Part shown: piece by piece, positions 21,665-34,000 of the stretch
Position numbering within the stretch: the first letter of the stretch is position 1
Layout of the letters: every line of letters begins with the position of its first letter
Assembly: GCF_963422355.1 (NCBI RefSeq)
Contig: NC_085103.1
Coordinates: forward strand, 541,682 to 605,681
Length of the DNA stretch: 64,000 nucleotides
Reading direction: 5' to 3'
DNA from: Corticium candelabrum
Lineage: Eukaryota; Porifera; Homoscleromorpha; Homosclerophorida; Plakinidae
Position numbers and translations under genes: made by a program
The notes under the pieces: model-generated
Seen by the model: the letters and a program-made list of their open reading frames with translations, nothing else
Databases searched by the model: none
Told to the model about the DNA's origin: nothing

Positions 21665-24357
21665 CTATACACGTTTAGCTCTCCAATCCAAAAACTCATC
21701 AAAATCTACATCATCACTATCACTCTCACTGTGATGACTATTTCTGTCCAGTCTTGCATCTTCCATTTGTGCTGGTCTGTCCCTCACCAGCTTCACAGTG
21801 TCTTTCTGTGAAAGCAGATTCTCCACTCTCTGAAAGCAGTCCCTACATTCCATGTCAACACAACACCAAGTGATCAACTGATTGATCAACTGACTGATCA
21901 ACTTAAAGTTAATGCCAACCTCTGCTCTGTCCATTCAGTAATCTGTCTGTCATCCTGAAGATCAACATCATCAGCCTCTATAAGAGCTTCAGACACCTTC
22001 ATACCAACCCCACAACTACTGTACACAATCATAAGCAATGCATAAAGCATCTTACTTGTGTTTCAGCTTTAATGGTCTTCTGAAAGGCATCCCACTCATC
22101 GTCCATTTTGTCTCGATACTCAACTTTCCGTACCTACAGCCAAACAACAAACACAAATGTGATAATAATAAAAATAACAGCTTAGTAAGACGTTACACAA
22201 ATTTATTGAATATTAATTGTCTATAGTGTGCAGGGCCCCACAAATCATTAACAACCCATTTATTGTCACTCATTAACAACTCATCTATTGCCACTAAACC
22301 AAACATTAGCAACAATCAAACCCATATAAAGTAGTTTTGGAATCATCAGTAAAATTTATTTCAATCCATGACAACCACTATTCAGCCTGCTAGTTGATCA
22401 CAATGGCAAAAGTCATAAACAAACTTCCCCAATAATGTCATTTTAAAATACACGTGTCATCTAAAATGTACAAAGTTTGTAGATAATGTTAAACTGTAGA
22501 TGCATGACTGGATTGGATTATCTATACCAACTATAAAGACTAGGAGGGAGGTGAAGCTGGAAGCTTACAAAGGAAACAAAAAGTGATGTCCAAAGATCGA
22601 TGCCAACTTGCTGGATCTGTTGACCACAGGTACAAGAGTAAAAACACATATGGCGGTAGCGCTACAACCTCATGAAGTTGATGAGATTTTCGTCCAACAA
22701 CAATCCAAAAATAGCAAATTTCCCAGATCTCCATCAAGTACTACTAACTTCTACGTACACAAGCTCCATCATAAAGTGGGGGTTATTGTAGTCACCAAAG
22801 AAACTGGCCATGAAAGTATGGTCTTAGACGATGAGATAATTGAGACTACAGACTTGTTGCTTGTTGATGGTGTCATCTCCCAAAAACCTAAGAAGCAATT
22901 TCACGATAACGTAAAGTAATATATAGACATGGGTGAAACGGTTCTGGCATGAGACAGCAGACCTGGAAACGCATCAAGTTCCAAGTTCACTGTAGACCTA
23001 CACCCACCTTCCTCTTCAAAAAAGATGTTGACAAAAAAGTGGCATTGATCTCCAACAATATGTGGTATTCCTAGCACAATGTCATGGTAGGCAATATTAA
23101 AGATCATGTACTACAAAAATAGCATAGAATGGTGAAAACTAGTATACCTTTGAGTCTTTATATCATTCCAACTTGAACTAGAGATAAAAAGATCATGAAT
23201 GCCAAGGGAGACAGACAATGGTGAAGGTGGTATCACCACAAACCCAAGTACAACAACTCGAAATAATACATCATACTTGATGATGGTTATAGAGTTGATT
23301 TCAAAATTAACGGAAGCTTTAGAAACTTGCTGCGATTTGACGAAGAGGTCCTCAAGAGAGTTTCGCAACAGCAGAAAACAGGTCAACATCGCCAATATCC
23401 ACTTAGTGTTGATACAATGTTCTCTTGTCTTCTCTTGTAAATTTGGACCATTTCTCCAACAAACAAATATTCTGGGCGACTATGAATTCTGGGACACCTC
23501 AAATCCGTAATAGCAGTAGTGAAAGGTTCTGGATCATGAGCCCTAAAGGGGTGAGTGGTGTAGAAACCCACTACCCCTACTACAAATATTCTAACAAACT
23601 GTCACAATGTGACATAGGAATTGATATATTTAAAACATAAACAGTGTCTTCTTTAACAAACACAACAAGTCAAAATCACTCCATTCAGAGACATAATTTG
23701 TAAACAACTGGCATTTAACACACAAATTTTGTGTCTATATTATATAATTTCAAAGCAGCTCATGTTTCACCTTTGCATCCATTACAGGATCATCAAAAAA
23801 TCCTTCAGGAATGACACCCCCACTAAATTCCCTAGAGAAAATTACAATCAGAGTGAATTAGCTATGCTTCAACAAATACCTAACTCTAGTTCTTTGGTTT
23901 CTGGAGCATTTTCATTCCCAGCAGCTATCACAGATGTATCAAAAAAGTCTGACAAACAGAAGAAAATAATCAGTACAGGACTGAACCTAACATATGAAGA
24001 CCCCAACCTGCCGGCAACTGTGATTCTTCTGTCTGCTTGCCTTCTTCCGTTTCACTGTTACTTTCTTCCTCACTCTCTTCATTGTACGTCACTAACACTT
24101 TTGATGATGCACTCTCATTACCCATAGTTTCAGTTATTGATGCCCTAAACGCAGACAGATAATGGTGTTATACAACTAAACCATTATTTAATACATTTAC
24201 AGAGTGATGAATGCAAATTACAACTGTGCAACTAAAAACGTTGCGTTGCTGACTTAATAACAAAGCTAGAAACATTTGCTTGCTGCTCTCAGGTGCTGGC
24301 ATCTGCACTTCACACTGACCTGCCCAGCGTCGGAACAACTTGCTCCGTCTGTGCCAT
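21665..24357 (-). CDS. ZNF830: ZNF830 (CCDC16)-like nuclear protein, C-terminal part
   Basis: Minus-strand exons: 24357-24320, 24144-24008, 23948-23880, 23831-23771, 22133-22056, 21996-21920 and 21842-21665 (stop at 21665-21667). Diagnostic blocks in family order: LPADFFDTS, IPEGFFDDPVMDAKV, VRKVEYRDKMDDEWDAFQK, EALIEADD, DRQITE, CFQRVENL, and an acidic tail ending DFDEFLDWRAKRV. The vertebrate homologue is a nuclear factor linked to pre-mRNA splicing, DNA damage response and early embryo survival. The N-terminal C2H2 finger that should precede this part was not found. The ATG at 24357 may be a true short start (in-frame TGA upstream), or its exon may be internal, with an acceptor at GGCACAG. 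Exons 3 and 4 do not join in phase as I read them (one base off), so a microexon, unusual splice or base error is likely there. About 211 aa are visible. Confidence 0.8.
22140..23760. other. 1.6-kb intron of the ZNF830-like gene with unidentified open frames
   Basis: Open frames of 60-103 codons occur on both strands (for example 22608-22919 plus, 22901-23107 minus, 23111-23395 minus). None matches a family I know. The composition is that of intron or decayed mobile DNA, so I do not call a gene. Confidence 0.4.
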
Positions 24358-25419
24358 TAGAAATATCCAGGTTACTCATGCATCCATGTTAGCTATGTCA
24401 GGCTATGAAGTCGCCCTAGATGTTAAATGATGACAGAGATAGAGACCATGTGCAAGTGGCAGAAGAGTATCAAGTGGCAAAAGATCTAGCAAGCACTAGA
24501 TTCAATTATTGGTGCACGGACACAAACAAAAGGTCTACAGACACCATATGGACCTTGAGCCTGCTAATTTCAAACCTTGTAACTGTCCCAGAATCCTTGT
24601 TTATATACCCCATACAATGCACTAGAAACACAGCAAAAGCTATGAATAACATGAAGGATGGAATGCTTCACTTTTATCTGGGATTGTGCCTGGAACTCCC
24701 TAAGAAGGCATGGCACAGGTAGTTAATATTAATCCCAATTTTCACTTTGGGATAGCATAGATCTGAAATGCTTCCATAAAATGTCACAATTTTTATATCA
24801 TCTTGTGTGGCTACGGAGGGGCCATGGCTTTTGACTGTGAAATCTGACAAGCCGTTTGCCACGCCTTTCTTCACGTGAGAAATACTACAGTCGTATGCAT
24901 GTGCCGACTTGCCAGTTTCGTGAGATCTCCACCGTTCTCGAAGCCACTCACAGGATCTGCGCTTCTCCATTCATTCCGTACGACTTGAAACACTCGACGA
25001 TTTAGCCTATTCACGAAACTTGAGTGCTGATGATCGACATGCCAGTTTGGATCTTCATTTCGCTCATGGGATTTTCGTATCGCTCACAGGATCTTCATTT
25101 CCCATTGATTGCCTGTTACTTGCAATGCCTGTCGATTTACTCGCGAGATCCGAGTGCCGATCGACTTGTCGACAGTTTCGTTGGATTTTCCTCGTTCTCT
25201 GCGTAGGCCCGAAAACAGGATCTCCTCGTCCCTCCCAAGATCCTCGCAGAAATGTGCACGTGCATGTCATAGAGACCATTCTTTCTAACTGCTAGAAGAG
25301 AAAGTATGAGTCCTGCCTGCATGGGACTGAAACGTACACACAGATTACCAAATCATAAACAAATCAGCTTATAACATGGAAGTCAAAAAGGGGAGGGCTA
25401 GCTGCACGAGACTATCACA
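24358..25419. other. upstream region of the ZNF830-like gene, no exon recognised
   Basis: Searched on the minus strand for a C-x2-C ... W-x2-H zinc finger and not found. Open frame 24970-24674 (minus) starts with an ATG but shows no domain. The stretch at 24940-25210 is richer in CpG than its surroundings and could be a promoter region. Confidence 0.3.
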
Positions 25420-25678
25420 TTGCCTAGTACTACTGAAACTTTACTTCTATATAAATCTAGAGTAGAAACATTAACGTAGCAGTCTAAGCAGTTCTCAAAT
25501 ATACTATGAGTCGTAACAATGTTTCTTTGTAATAAATTAGCTTGTGTACTATTAATTAATGTTCTAGCATTGCCTAGTACTAATAAAACTTTACTTCTGT
25601 ATAGAGCATTAGAGTAGAAGCATTAACGTTGCTGTCTAAGGAATTCATTCTCAAATATACTATGAGTTGTAACAATGC
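25420..25678 (+). repeat. pair of ~105-bp direct repeats
   Basis: Copy 1 at 25420-25522 and copy 2 at 25570-25678 both begin TTGCCTAGTACTA and end ATATACTATGAGT(C/T)GTAACAATG, with small indels between. The copies are about 150 bp apart. Non-coding. Confidence 0.8.
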
Positions 25679-25701
25679 ATGTGTTTCTATAAACAAGAAC
25701 A

Positions 25702-25807
25702 TGAAAGCAATCTCCCACAATTAAATCCCTACTTCACTCTGTTTGCTTTCAAGGTGACTGCTTGGATACGAGTGAAGTAGGGATTTAATTGTGGGAGATT
25801 GCTTTCA
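25702..25807. repeat. perfect 38-bp inverted repeat with 30-nt loop
   Basis: Left arm 25702-25739 and right arm 25770-25807 are exact reverse complements, beginning TGAAAGCAATCTCCCACAAT. The loop is 25740-25769. No open frame or flanking duplication was recognised. Perfect arms imply recent origin or homogenisation; it could be a tiny MITE or a hairpin RNA source. Confidence 0.9.
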
Positions 25808-27340
25808 GATGTAAAGTATAAGTACTTGTCTGCAAAAGTATCAACCCCTATTTCTTCAAGCACTAGCTTAAAGTATGCAGCCATCCCTACTTTTTCTATT
25901 TATTACAACATAAATATTTTTGTATTGTTTACAACTAGAACTAAAGAGAATGAAATATGATGACCAACAGCTGAAACAAAAATGAAAATATTTGGAAGAA
26001 AAAGAATACAAGAAAGAGAGTGAGGACAAAGACGAAGAGAAAATAGGCCATTTTGCATGCAAGCAATGATGGAGTATGCCCATCACACACACTAGCCGTA
26101 TAATTAGTTACATTGGTCATGTTCAGACTTGCGTAATGATAGTGGTCCTTAAAACTGTAACAGGATACGGAATGCTGTCATAGACTACATACTTGAAGTC
26201 CACAGCTTAACTCTGGCCACAGCTAAAGAACTTCTCTGCAGCTAAGGCAGCCTTTGCAGGCATAGTAGCTGCCATATAGAGTTGCCCTTTCGCATGCAAC
26301 TTACAAATTTCTCAATGCAGTCAGGGCTGGACTCTCTCCAGGGACAGGCAGTTGCAACTTTTCATTCAAAGCTACCTGGACCTAACACATTGCAATGACA
26401 GTGTACAAGCATTTGATCCAAATCTTTGTCCATCAATTGTTGACTGGCTTATCAGTAATGGCAGATACTGTTCAGTACACATTCCCTCTTGCCAAGTTCT
26501 ATGATGTACTACTGTCTGTTCCCCATAAGCGTGAACTTTGAAAATCATCGATATCTCCGCTGTTTTTTGTACTTTCGTGATGATCTTGGTATCGTTAGAA
26601 ACCGCTGGGTCTGGCATTTCTGTTTATCAAATTATCTAAGCCCTTCCTACATGCGAAACAAAAAGATAATACTTTTGCATATCAAAGACAAATGGGTGGA
26701 GAAATGGTTATTATCCTATTATCGTGTAAGACCAACGGATCAGCAACTGGAACCATCTAGGATAATAGGTGTAACTGGAGCAGCTCTTAGTGCTCTAATG
26801 AGCACACCTGGTGTGACCTCTACTTCATTACTCACTTCCGAGTTCACACTTACGGGGAATAGACAGTACTGTGCTTACAACTAACCGTGAACTAGTTCTT
26901 TGTACTAGTTTCTGAGCAAGAACGGAACCAGCATCACATGTTAAACACCCGCCAGCAACGCATTTATCGACAACTGAAAGTGTCGTATGGTATCAAGCAG
27001 GACACGGCTTACAGAGAATGCCGATTAATTACACCGCACAAATCAGAGGGGTGGAAAAGGCGTCAATAGCTTCATAGATATGTACATTTATGTGATGTTA
27101 GTTCGCTTACAACAGCTCAAACCAGTGCTGAAACATGGAACACAAAGATTAGTGCAAAGCAAACATATGTGTTATCTATTTCCAAATGAACACAACTCGC
27201 TAACAACAAATATGTTAGCTTCAAGGTTAATTACAAATTGTATAGAGACAGCTGAAGAATGATGATATTGCAGCAGCTGCCCAATAGCAAATTATGTAAG
27301 TTATCTGTCATTATGCAATTGCACAGCCGTAAGCAACAAA
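25808..27340. other. intergenic, no recognised gene
   Basis: A Lys/Glu-rich plus-strand stretch at 25935-26060 carries a stop and no domain. An open frame at 26489-26884 (131 codons) matches nothing I know. Possibly decayed mobile DNA. Confidence 0.35.
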
Positions 27341-27559
27341 TAATTAAATGCCTGAATCGGATAATTGAATGCAAAATGTTACAGTACTAGTAGTTACATT
27401 TTGAAGTGAACAAACAATGTCCTCTGAGTTCTTTCAAAACCAGATTTCGACCTCAGATTTGGCAGAAACTTGAGCATGGTATCCATAACACACCAAGCAT
27501 GTTTTGGTTTAATCACAGAAAACCTTAACACAAAGCTGAAGACCCCACAGCAGCAACAA

Positions 27560-27724
27560 AGTTGTCTCAATGCTGTTGGATGGATGATGCTACAAAGTCA
27601 GCATACCAGTCATCAAATTTGTCGCTCAGACAATTCTTGTACACTTGTTGATGTTCAGATCAAGTGGCTGCAACTTCCTGTAGAGTTTCCAGAAAGACAT
27701 TCCACTAAAAACTCACAGACTTAA
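27560..27724 (-). pseudogene. pogo-like transposase, C-terminal fragment
   Basis: After a frameshift the minus strand reads LQPLDLNINK and then SDKFDDWYADFVASSIQQH. This is the block after the DDE catalytic core in pogo/Tigger/jerky transposases (LQPLD..VNK...W). It is the continuation of the fragment at 28977-29551, displaced by the fold-back insertion. Confidence 0.65.
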
Positions 27725-28976
27725 AGGGAAACTCCAATGGAAATACAACCTGATCTCACAATGTAGGCTTTATTGTGAAACTTCGTGCACAGTCGCTTTG
27801 GTAGCAGAGAAAATGCGAGTTAGGTACAAGCATGCGCCAGGCTGATACGTCATTGGCGCTAAGCTCCGCCCACACCAAGTGAATTGCCTGCATAACTCAG
27901 TTATTTTGCCGGTAAACCATATGCAAACTAAACGAGAATGGTAACTATAAAGCAATCTTTTGTTTTAAGGCATTAGAACAGTTCTCTGCAACAAAAGTAG
28001 GATGCTAGACACCGTTTTCTCCCGGCAGGCTTGACCCTCTCTTCTCACAGAAGATGAGGCTAGCGCAATAAAACTCAACAGTAATTAGAATTAGCTTTCG
28101 TTCAATTAATCTACGAAGAGATACATTCAGAGAGTTCAAATATAAAAATCTCTTGGAGAGATCTGAGTATGCAAACACGCCCCTTTCAAACAACGACTGG
28201 GCGAAGTGTTACAGGTGCAGAATGCCTTTGATTGAGTCTTAGACTTTTACCCGAGTGCAATGATGTAGACGGTGTAGCTAGTACTGTAGTACGTAAGTTG
28301 TTTACACCCTGCACAGTGTGTAGTCTCGTGACCATGGCAATATACCACCCCTTCGTCATTCCCGGATACTCAATCCTCTATCGTGGCTCATGAGGCATCT
28401 ATAAACCATGCTGATCACCAAAGCTGAGCACACCGGACTGCTACTTAAATTTGACGTGGACGTAGGACTAGAGAACTACAAGAAGGGGCATGTCTTCCTA
28501 CACAGGTTTCTCGAAGGGAATGTCTACACTTCCTTACATACTTGAAAAATGTTTGTGTGTGTTTCTCCTCGTAGATCAATAGAGCGAAAGCTAACGCTAA
28601 TTACCTTTGAGTTTTATTGCGCTAGCTTCATCTTCTGTGAGAGGAGAGTGTCAAGTCTACTGGGAGAAAATGGCCTCTAGAATCCTACTTTCGTTACAAA
28701 GAGCCCTTTTAAGGCCTTAAAACACAAGATCCCTCTATAGTTACCATTTCCATTTAGTTTGCGTGTAGTTTACTGGCAAGATAACTGAGATACGCAGGCA
28801 ATTCGTTTGGTGTAGGCGGAGCTTAGTGCCAATAATGTGTCAGCCTGGCTCATGGTCCGTACATAACACGCATTTCCAAAGCGACGGCTGGCCTGAAAGT
28901 AGCGTGGCACAAACTTTCATGATAAAGCCTACATTTTGAGATCAGGTTGTATTTCTGTTGGAGTTCCCTACTATGT
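27725..28976. mobile_element. fold-back element with ~400-bp terminal inverted repeats
   Basis: The left arm is about 27725-28120 and the right arm about 28570-28976; their reverse complements match for roughly 400 bp with scattered differences. Shared points include AACTCCAA...GAAATACAACCTGATCTCA, GTAGGCTTTAT, GAATTGCCTGC, and GCGCAATAAAACTCAA. Termini read AGGGAA(A)CTCCAA, and TA lies just outside both ends. The central ~450 bp has no coding content. It interrupts the pogo transposase within its DDE domain. Confidence 0.8.
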
Positions 28977-29551
28977 TCAGTGAGAACAAATTCAGTGCAA
29001 TGTGCTGCAAACACATCAACAATTAAACTGATTTCTGGTTTTTTAGTAGTGACAAGTCTTCTCTTGCTTTGACAAGTATGGCTCAAATATTTCTGAATAA
29101 AACGGTTGATGATCTCTTCTGTAAACCAATGAGGTGACGAGTGATAGATATACCATTCTGAGCAAAAATTTTGCTTTGGATGACATCAGCATGTTGTACC
29201 TCGGTATAAGAGTTGTGTGGCAAAAACTTCCAGCAGCAGAGCATACAACAAGACAGGAAATTTGCCGTTAGTCTTCAAGTCCAACTACGGAAATCTGCTC
29301 ACATCCTGCTTTTTCTCCAATGTCCACTGAGAGATTTGTACAACAGACAAACCTGTTTTGTCCATGTTCAGCACAAGTTGAAGACGAATTTGGTGCTCTT
29401 GACACACAGCAGTAACTAAGCAAAAACCAGCTTTCAACTGTGGGAAATTAGAAGGCAGGTTCTGAGCAGCTTTAGTCCCCCTCTGTTTAACAAACTTCAG
29501 CCTCCCAAAAAGAGTCAGCCCAAGCTTTCTCCAAAACAAGGCAGCCACCAT
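28977..29551 (-). pseudogene. pogo-like transposase, N-terminal/DDE fragment
   Basis: The minus-strand frames read QRGTKAAQNLPSNFPQ, then LVLNMDKTGLSVVQ (family NMDETGLS.VQ, with catalytic Asp retained and Glu changed to Lys). Later VTTKKPEISLIVDVFAAHCTEF corresponds to the block around the second Asp (family LI.DGH.SH). The frame stops dead at the fold-back border. Inactive. Confidence 0.7.
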
Positions 29552-29560
29552 GAGCTGGCA

Positions 29561-30620
29561 AGAGGAAAGGCTTCATAGCCTTAACACAGCAATTGCTACA
29601 CAATGATGACAATGACTCACACCTTTTCACACAGGCCCCATTGGAGCATATCAGCTGAGCCTCAATTTCTTCATTGGTCTTCTCACATTACAGCAGACTC
29701 ATGATTGGCATCTTCGTTTGCTTCTGACAAAGATGGCACTGTACAAGCCTTGAACCCTCTCTCATTACTGCTTTTCAGCAATGTGATCAGTAACATGGTT
29801 CATTACGCTTACGTTCACAATACATACCAGTGATGTATATGTAAGAGCTGTGCCCTCACATTTCTGTCATTGTTACTGTGAGTACAGTGTAGTTAACTGT
29901 CTTATAGCCTTATAGCCTTCTAGCATGTTTGAAATTAAATCACTTCCAAAAAGGACCTCTCAATTTTTAATTTTTTTGCTTATGAAATTTACTTGATTTA
30001 GAGTACCATGCTACTAGTTGTTGGCAAAACACAAAAAATGCTTTAATACCAGAAAAAATGAGTTACCTTGTTGAATTGGTCCTTTCCTTGCTCTTGTCAA
30101 TTGACTTGGCATCAGCTAAGAAACAAACATACAATGGGTCACTCTGTAAACATAGCCATAACGTACTTAAGTCTACCTGTAATTCGTTTAGCACCTCGTT
30201 CAGTTTCCTAGTAGACACATTGTTATGACAAGTTTCATACAAGCTCGATTAGCTCACTTTAGCTGCAGAGTGAAGTCTGTCATTAAACCCATCACTTGAC
30301 CTCCTCTTGACACCTGCAGTTTGTTTCTTAGAATATCTAGTAAAGAACAGCAAGGTGTCAAAGAATTGACCAGATGAACCCAAAAATAGAAACTTGATTT
30401 ATATATTCAACAAATCTGATATAAAATTAATGACATCAATAAGCAAGAGAGCTATCGGCATAAACCTTCCCTTGTGAGAAAAATCACCATAACTAATAGA
30501 TCAATATTAAAACGTACTGACAGAACACTAAACTCAGTGACCACTACCCAAAAATCACCACCCAAAAAGCAAAATGTCAGTGCATGACTCTGATGAGTAA
30601 TTGATGCCAAACCAAACCAT
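29561..30620. other. region with possible minus-strand coding pieces
   Basis: On the minus strand a Ser/Arg-rich open stretch near 30325-30270 (KRRSSDGFNDRLHSAAK) runs in the same frame, with one TAA, into SLYETCHNNVSTRK near 30240-30185. A further exon-like piece at 30115-30070 has good splice borders. No family recognised; it could be a decayed gene or the pogo N-terminus. Confidence 0.25.
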
Positions 30621-30631
30621 ATCTAAAATGA

Positions 30632-31020
30632 TAAATTTCTCGATGACGCAATCGCTACATATTCCAGTTCATTCGAACACGTGCCCACACTAGACTGTAT
30701 GTGTCTTCGTCCTTCGCAAAGCTTCGAGCAATCAAAGATTTCTTGCCAACTGAAAGCTACTCTTCTAGCGCTTTCGTTTCTCTCCAAATTCTGATTGCAT
30801 TTGTACCAAATCCAACCTAACGTTTTCTGTACCAATCTCTACACGGGGAATGTGTCGATTTCTACCAAAAACGAGAGAATAGAAACATTCGAATTCAGTA
30901 AAGACATCCGGAACCTTGCAACAAAGATTGCACATGATGTGTCCACACACGCTTAGACTGCGTCTTCCGTCAAAACCATACAGTATCTTGCCCGTACAAA
31001 GGATGGGGCATGTATCTAGT
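30632..31020 (-). repeat. unknown repeat family X, copy 1 (reverse)
   Basis: On the minus strand it begins ACTAGATACATGCCCC at 31020 and ends at ...CATCGAGAAATTT at 30632. It matches 34641-35255 and, in part, 56017-56436. It contains a 60-codon open frame with CGHIMCNLCC and FGRNRHIP blocks, suggesting coding origin. It lacks the CA tail of the other copies. Confidence 0.75.
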
Positions 31021-34000
31021 ATATAATGACAGACTTCAACCTGCAGCTAAAATACAAACCCGGAAATTCAATGGCTGCGCTTACCGTTTGAATCTGCTCA
31101 GCTGTTGGAGCAGTTTTCATTGGCCGGTGCATGGTTTCAATCAATCTGCTTATGCAATTGTGTCTTTTTGCGGCTATTTGTGTTACTCTCGTGCCTAACG
31201 GTCATTTTCAAATGAACGAGAGTGAGTTGTCTGCTTCTGGGGTGGAAAATGGTCGTCTTACGTCTTGTCAATGCTCATCAGCAAGCTGTCCCATTTGTTC
31301 TTCGGTTTTGAGAGACACTGTTTGCTGTTTCAACATATCAACTCGAGTCAAATTTCCCAGCGATGTTTCCCGGATGCTGCCTTCCTCGAGTCTCATGGTC
31401 ATCGCTTATGTTCGGATTGTGGCTTTGCTTATGGCAAACGTTTCGTTTATTGTTGACGTTCTTTGGGTCCAGGCCGTCCTAGATGCCGTGGTAAGATGGT
31501 AGATGCCTGCTTGTCTCCTTGGTTACTTGACAGAATCCAACAACCTGCTGTACCAGACGCTACAGAAGTCGAGGGTCTACCATCCCTTAGCTCTTCGTCG
31601 GAGGCTCCTGTTGTCTCTATAGACACTGTTAATTTTGACCAACAGAGCACTGATTTTGTTCTAAAAGGCTTGGGTGCTGCTTCAATGCTTTCAGGACCTT
31701 TGTCTGACAAATCTATTATTTCAATTCAGTGATGGAAGAGATTTGCTCTCTACCAGTTCACACTGTCTCCCTCATACCAAGGTCAGTGAGGCCATTATTT
31801 GCCACAGTTCTGGCAGCTGAATTATACAATGCTGACATTCATGGTATTTGTGGTTTTGTGAGATTCTCAACGTTGGCAAAATGTGTCCTTCGCTGTCCTC
31901 CTCGAGAAAAGAAAAAGAAACGGGTTGTCATCTCTTCTCTACTGTCATCACGTCTACAAAGATGGCAACAAGGGGATCTGGTAGCTTTATGGCAGGAAGC
32001 CAAAATGGAATCCAATGGTACTATACATAGCTCTCGCAAATTGTCTCTTCAAAACAAAACATGAGAGCAACGAAGCTTGCCAGAGATGGTTGATATGGCG
32101 ACGCTACACGAGCATTGATTTCTCATGGATGTGCATCTCTTGAAGACAAGGATGCTTTGAATGATCTACTCCAACGCCACCCACAGTCCTGTCTACCAGA
32201 AAGTTCTGCTACTACACCTCCGGCTCTGACGGTTGATACATCAGCCATCATGTCTTCATTGCGTGCGTTTCCTAGAGGTTTGAGCCCAGGGTTCTCTAAG
32301 TTGAGGGCTCAACATCTGTTGGATGCAACCATGGGAACCATTGCTCCATCTTCACAGACTTGCTTGGAGAATCTTACTAAGCTTGTTAACTCACGTCTGT
32401 CAGGAAAGCTAGACAAACGTATCTCACCCTGGCTTGTGGGCGCTCCACTGACAGCCCTGCAAAAGAAGTCAGGAGGTTTTCGACCTATAGCGGTAGGTGA
32501 GGTGTTGCGGCGACTAACTAGTCATGTATGTTGTTCTGCAGTTAAACCTCACCTTTCGAAGGTCTTCTTACCATATGATCAAGTAGGAGTCGGTACTAAA
32601 GGAGGTTTAGAACCTGCTGTCCACACTGCTAGAACTTTTATTCAGGATCATGGTCAGGATGAGAACTTTGCTGTCTGAAGATAGACATGAAAAATGATTT
32701 CAATGAATGCAATCAGTCTTCTTTTTTTGCGTCGTTCGAACCAAGAATTTCCAGAGTTGCTATCTTAGGCTGAATGGTGCTATTGCTCTGCTGGTGAGCT
32801 CCGTTTGGTAACTGTCGTTTTACCTCAACCACAGGAGTCCAGCAGGGAGATCCTCTGGGCCCACTTCTGTTTTCTTTGGTCGTTTTAGAAGCTCTTCATG
32901 ACTTAGGCTATATTGATGGTCTTCAGATGCAGTTGTGGTACTTAGATGATGGTTCTTTATGTGGTACACGGGATGCATTATCTATTCTGCTGAAATCGCT
33001 GTTATCAAGAGGACCTGGTGTTGGCCTACATCAACTTTGGCAAATGTGGAGTGCTTTGGCTGTCTGGAGACCAAGAGTTTCCAAGTTTCCCTCCTGAGAT
33101 CCATCGTTTATGTGTGTCTTCCAATGGGGTCGAATTACTTGGCTCTCCCATTTTTCTCTCGTATCGATAAAGTACTGGAAGCACAAGATCGTTTGCCGGA
33201 TCTAGACAACCCGCAAATAGCACTCCACTTGATAAGAAGTTGTCTGAGTTTATCTAACATTAACCATCTTTTGGGAACAGTTCCACCTGGTTCTGCGGAT
33301 TCTCAACTTGGGTGATCTGACTGTGGTCTTCGTCAAGCCCTGGGTAATATCACCCAGGCCTCTACTTCGGATGCAGCTTGGTTACAAGCTTCCCTGCCTA
33401 TTCGCTTTAGCGGTTTAGGTTTGCGTGAGGCCCGGATTTCATCATCAGCGGCCTTCCTCGGAAGTTGCCATATAACTCGCCAGTTAACTGATCGCCTATT
33501 ACATGGTGGTACGGTCTCTTCACTACAGCCTTCAACACTTAAAATCTCTGGTGAAGAGTTGGCCAACATGTGCTTTACTGATCTATTCACAAACTCTGAC
33601 AACCTGATGAATACGGATGACGTTCCTTCAGGACTTTCTCAAAAATCATTTCAGGGCCAAATAGATGACTTGGTTTAGGCTTCTTTGAAAAACAACAGCA
33701 GCATAAGAGATCTTGCTCGTATCAATACCATCTCGTCCATTCACGCTGGTGCCTGGCTCAGGGCTGTTCCCAATGAAAAACTTGGGATGGCATTTTCGAA
33801 ACATGAGTTCATCACATCAATAAGGATCTGGCTGGGATTACCAATATTTCCACCACATCCAAATGCCCAAAGATGTGTGTGTGTGTGGTCATATCATTGA
33901 TCAGTTTGGAGACCACGCCTTGAGCTGTGGAAGTGGCCCCTTGCAAACAAAACAACATGACAGTTTGAGAGATACTATCTGGCACGCCCTTCACACCGAC

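Larger units (their letters stand above)
27357..29560 (-). mobile_element. pogo/Tigger-like transposon remnant, split by a fold-back insertion
   Basis: Transposase blocks on the minus strand lie on both sides of the fold-back element at 27725-28976. The N-terminal part of the DDE domain is at 28977-29551 and the C-terminal part at about 27560-27724. A pogo-like end motif (GGATAATTGAATGC) lies at about 27357. The far right end was not located. Confidence 0.65.

Noticed and set aside
22540..23571. Nested gene inside the ZNF830 intron
   Set aside because: Open frames exist on both strands with no recognised motif and no consistent exon chain.
24674..24970. 99-codon minus frame starting MEKRRSCEW as first exon of the ZNF830-like gene
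   Set aside because: It shows none of the expected zinc-finger residues and I could not join it convincingly to the exon at 24357.
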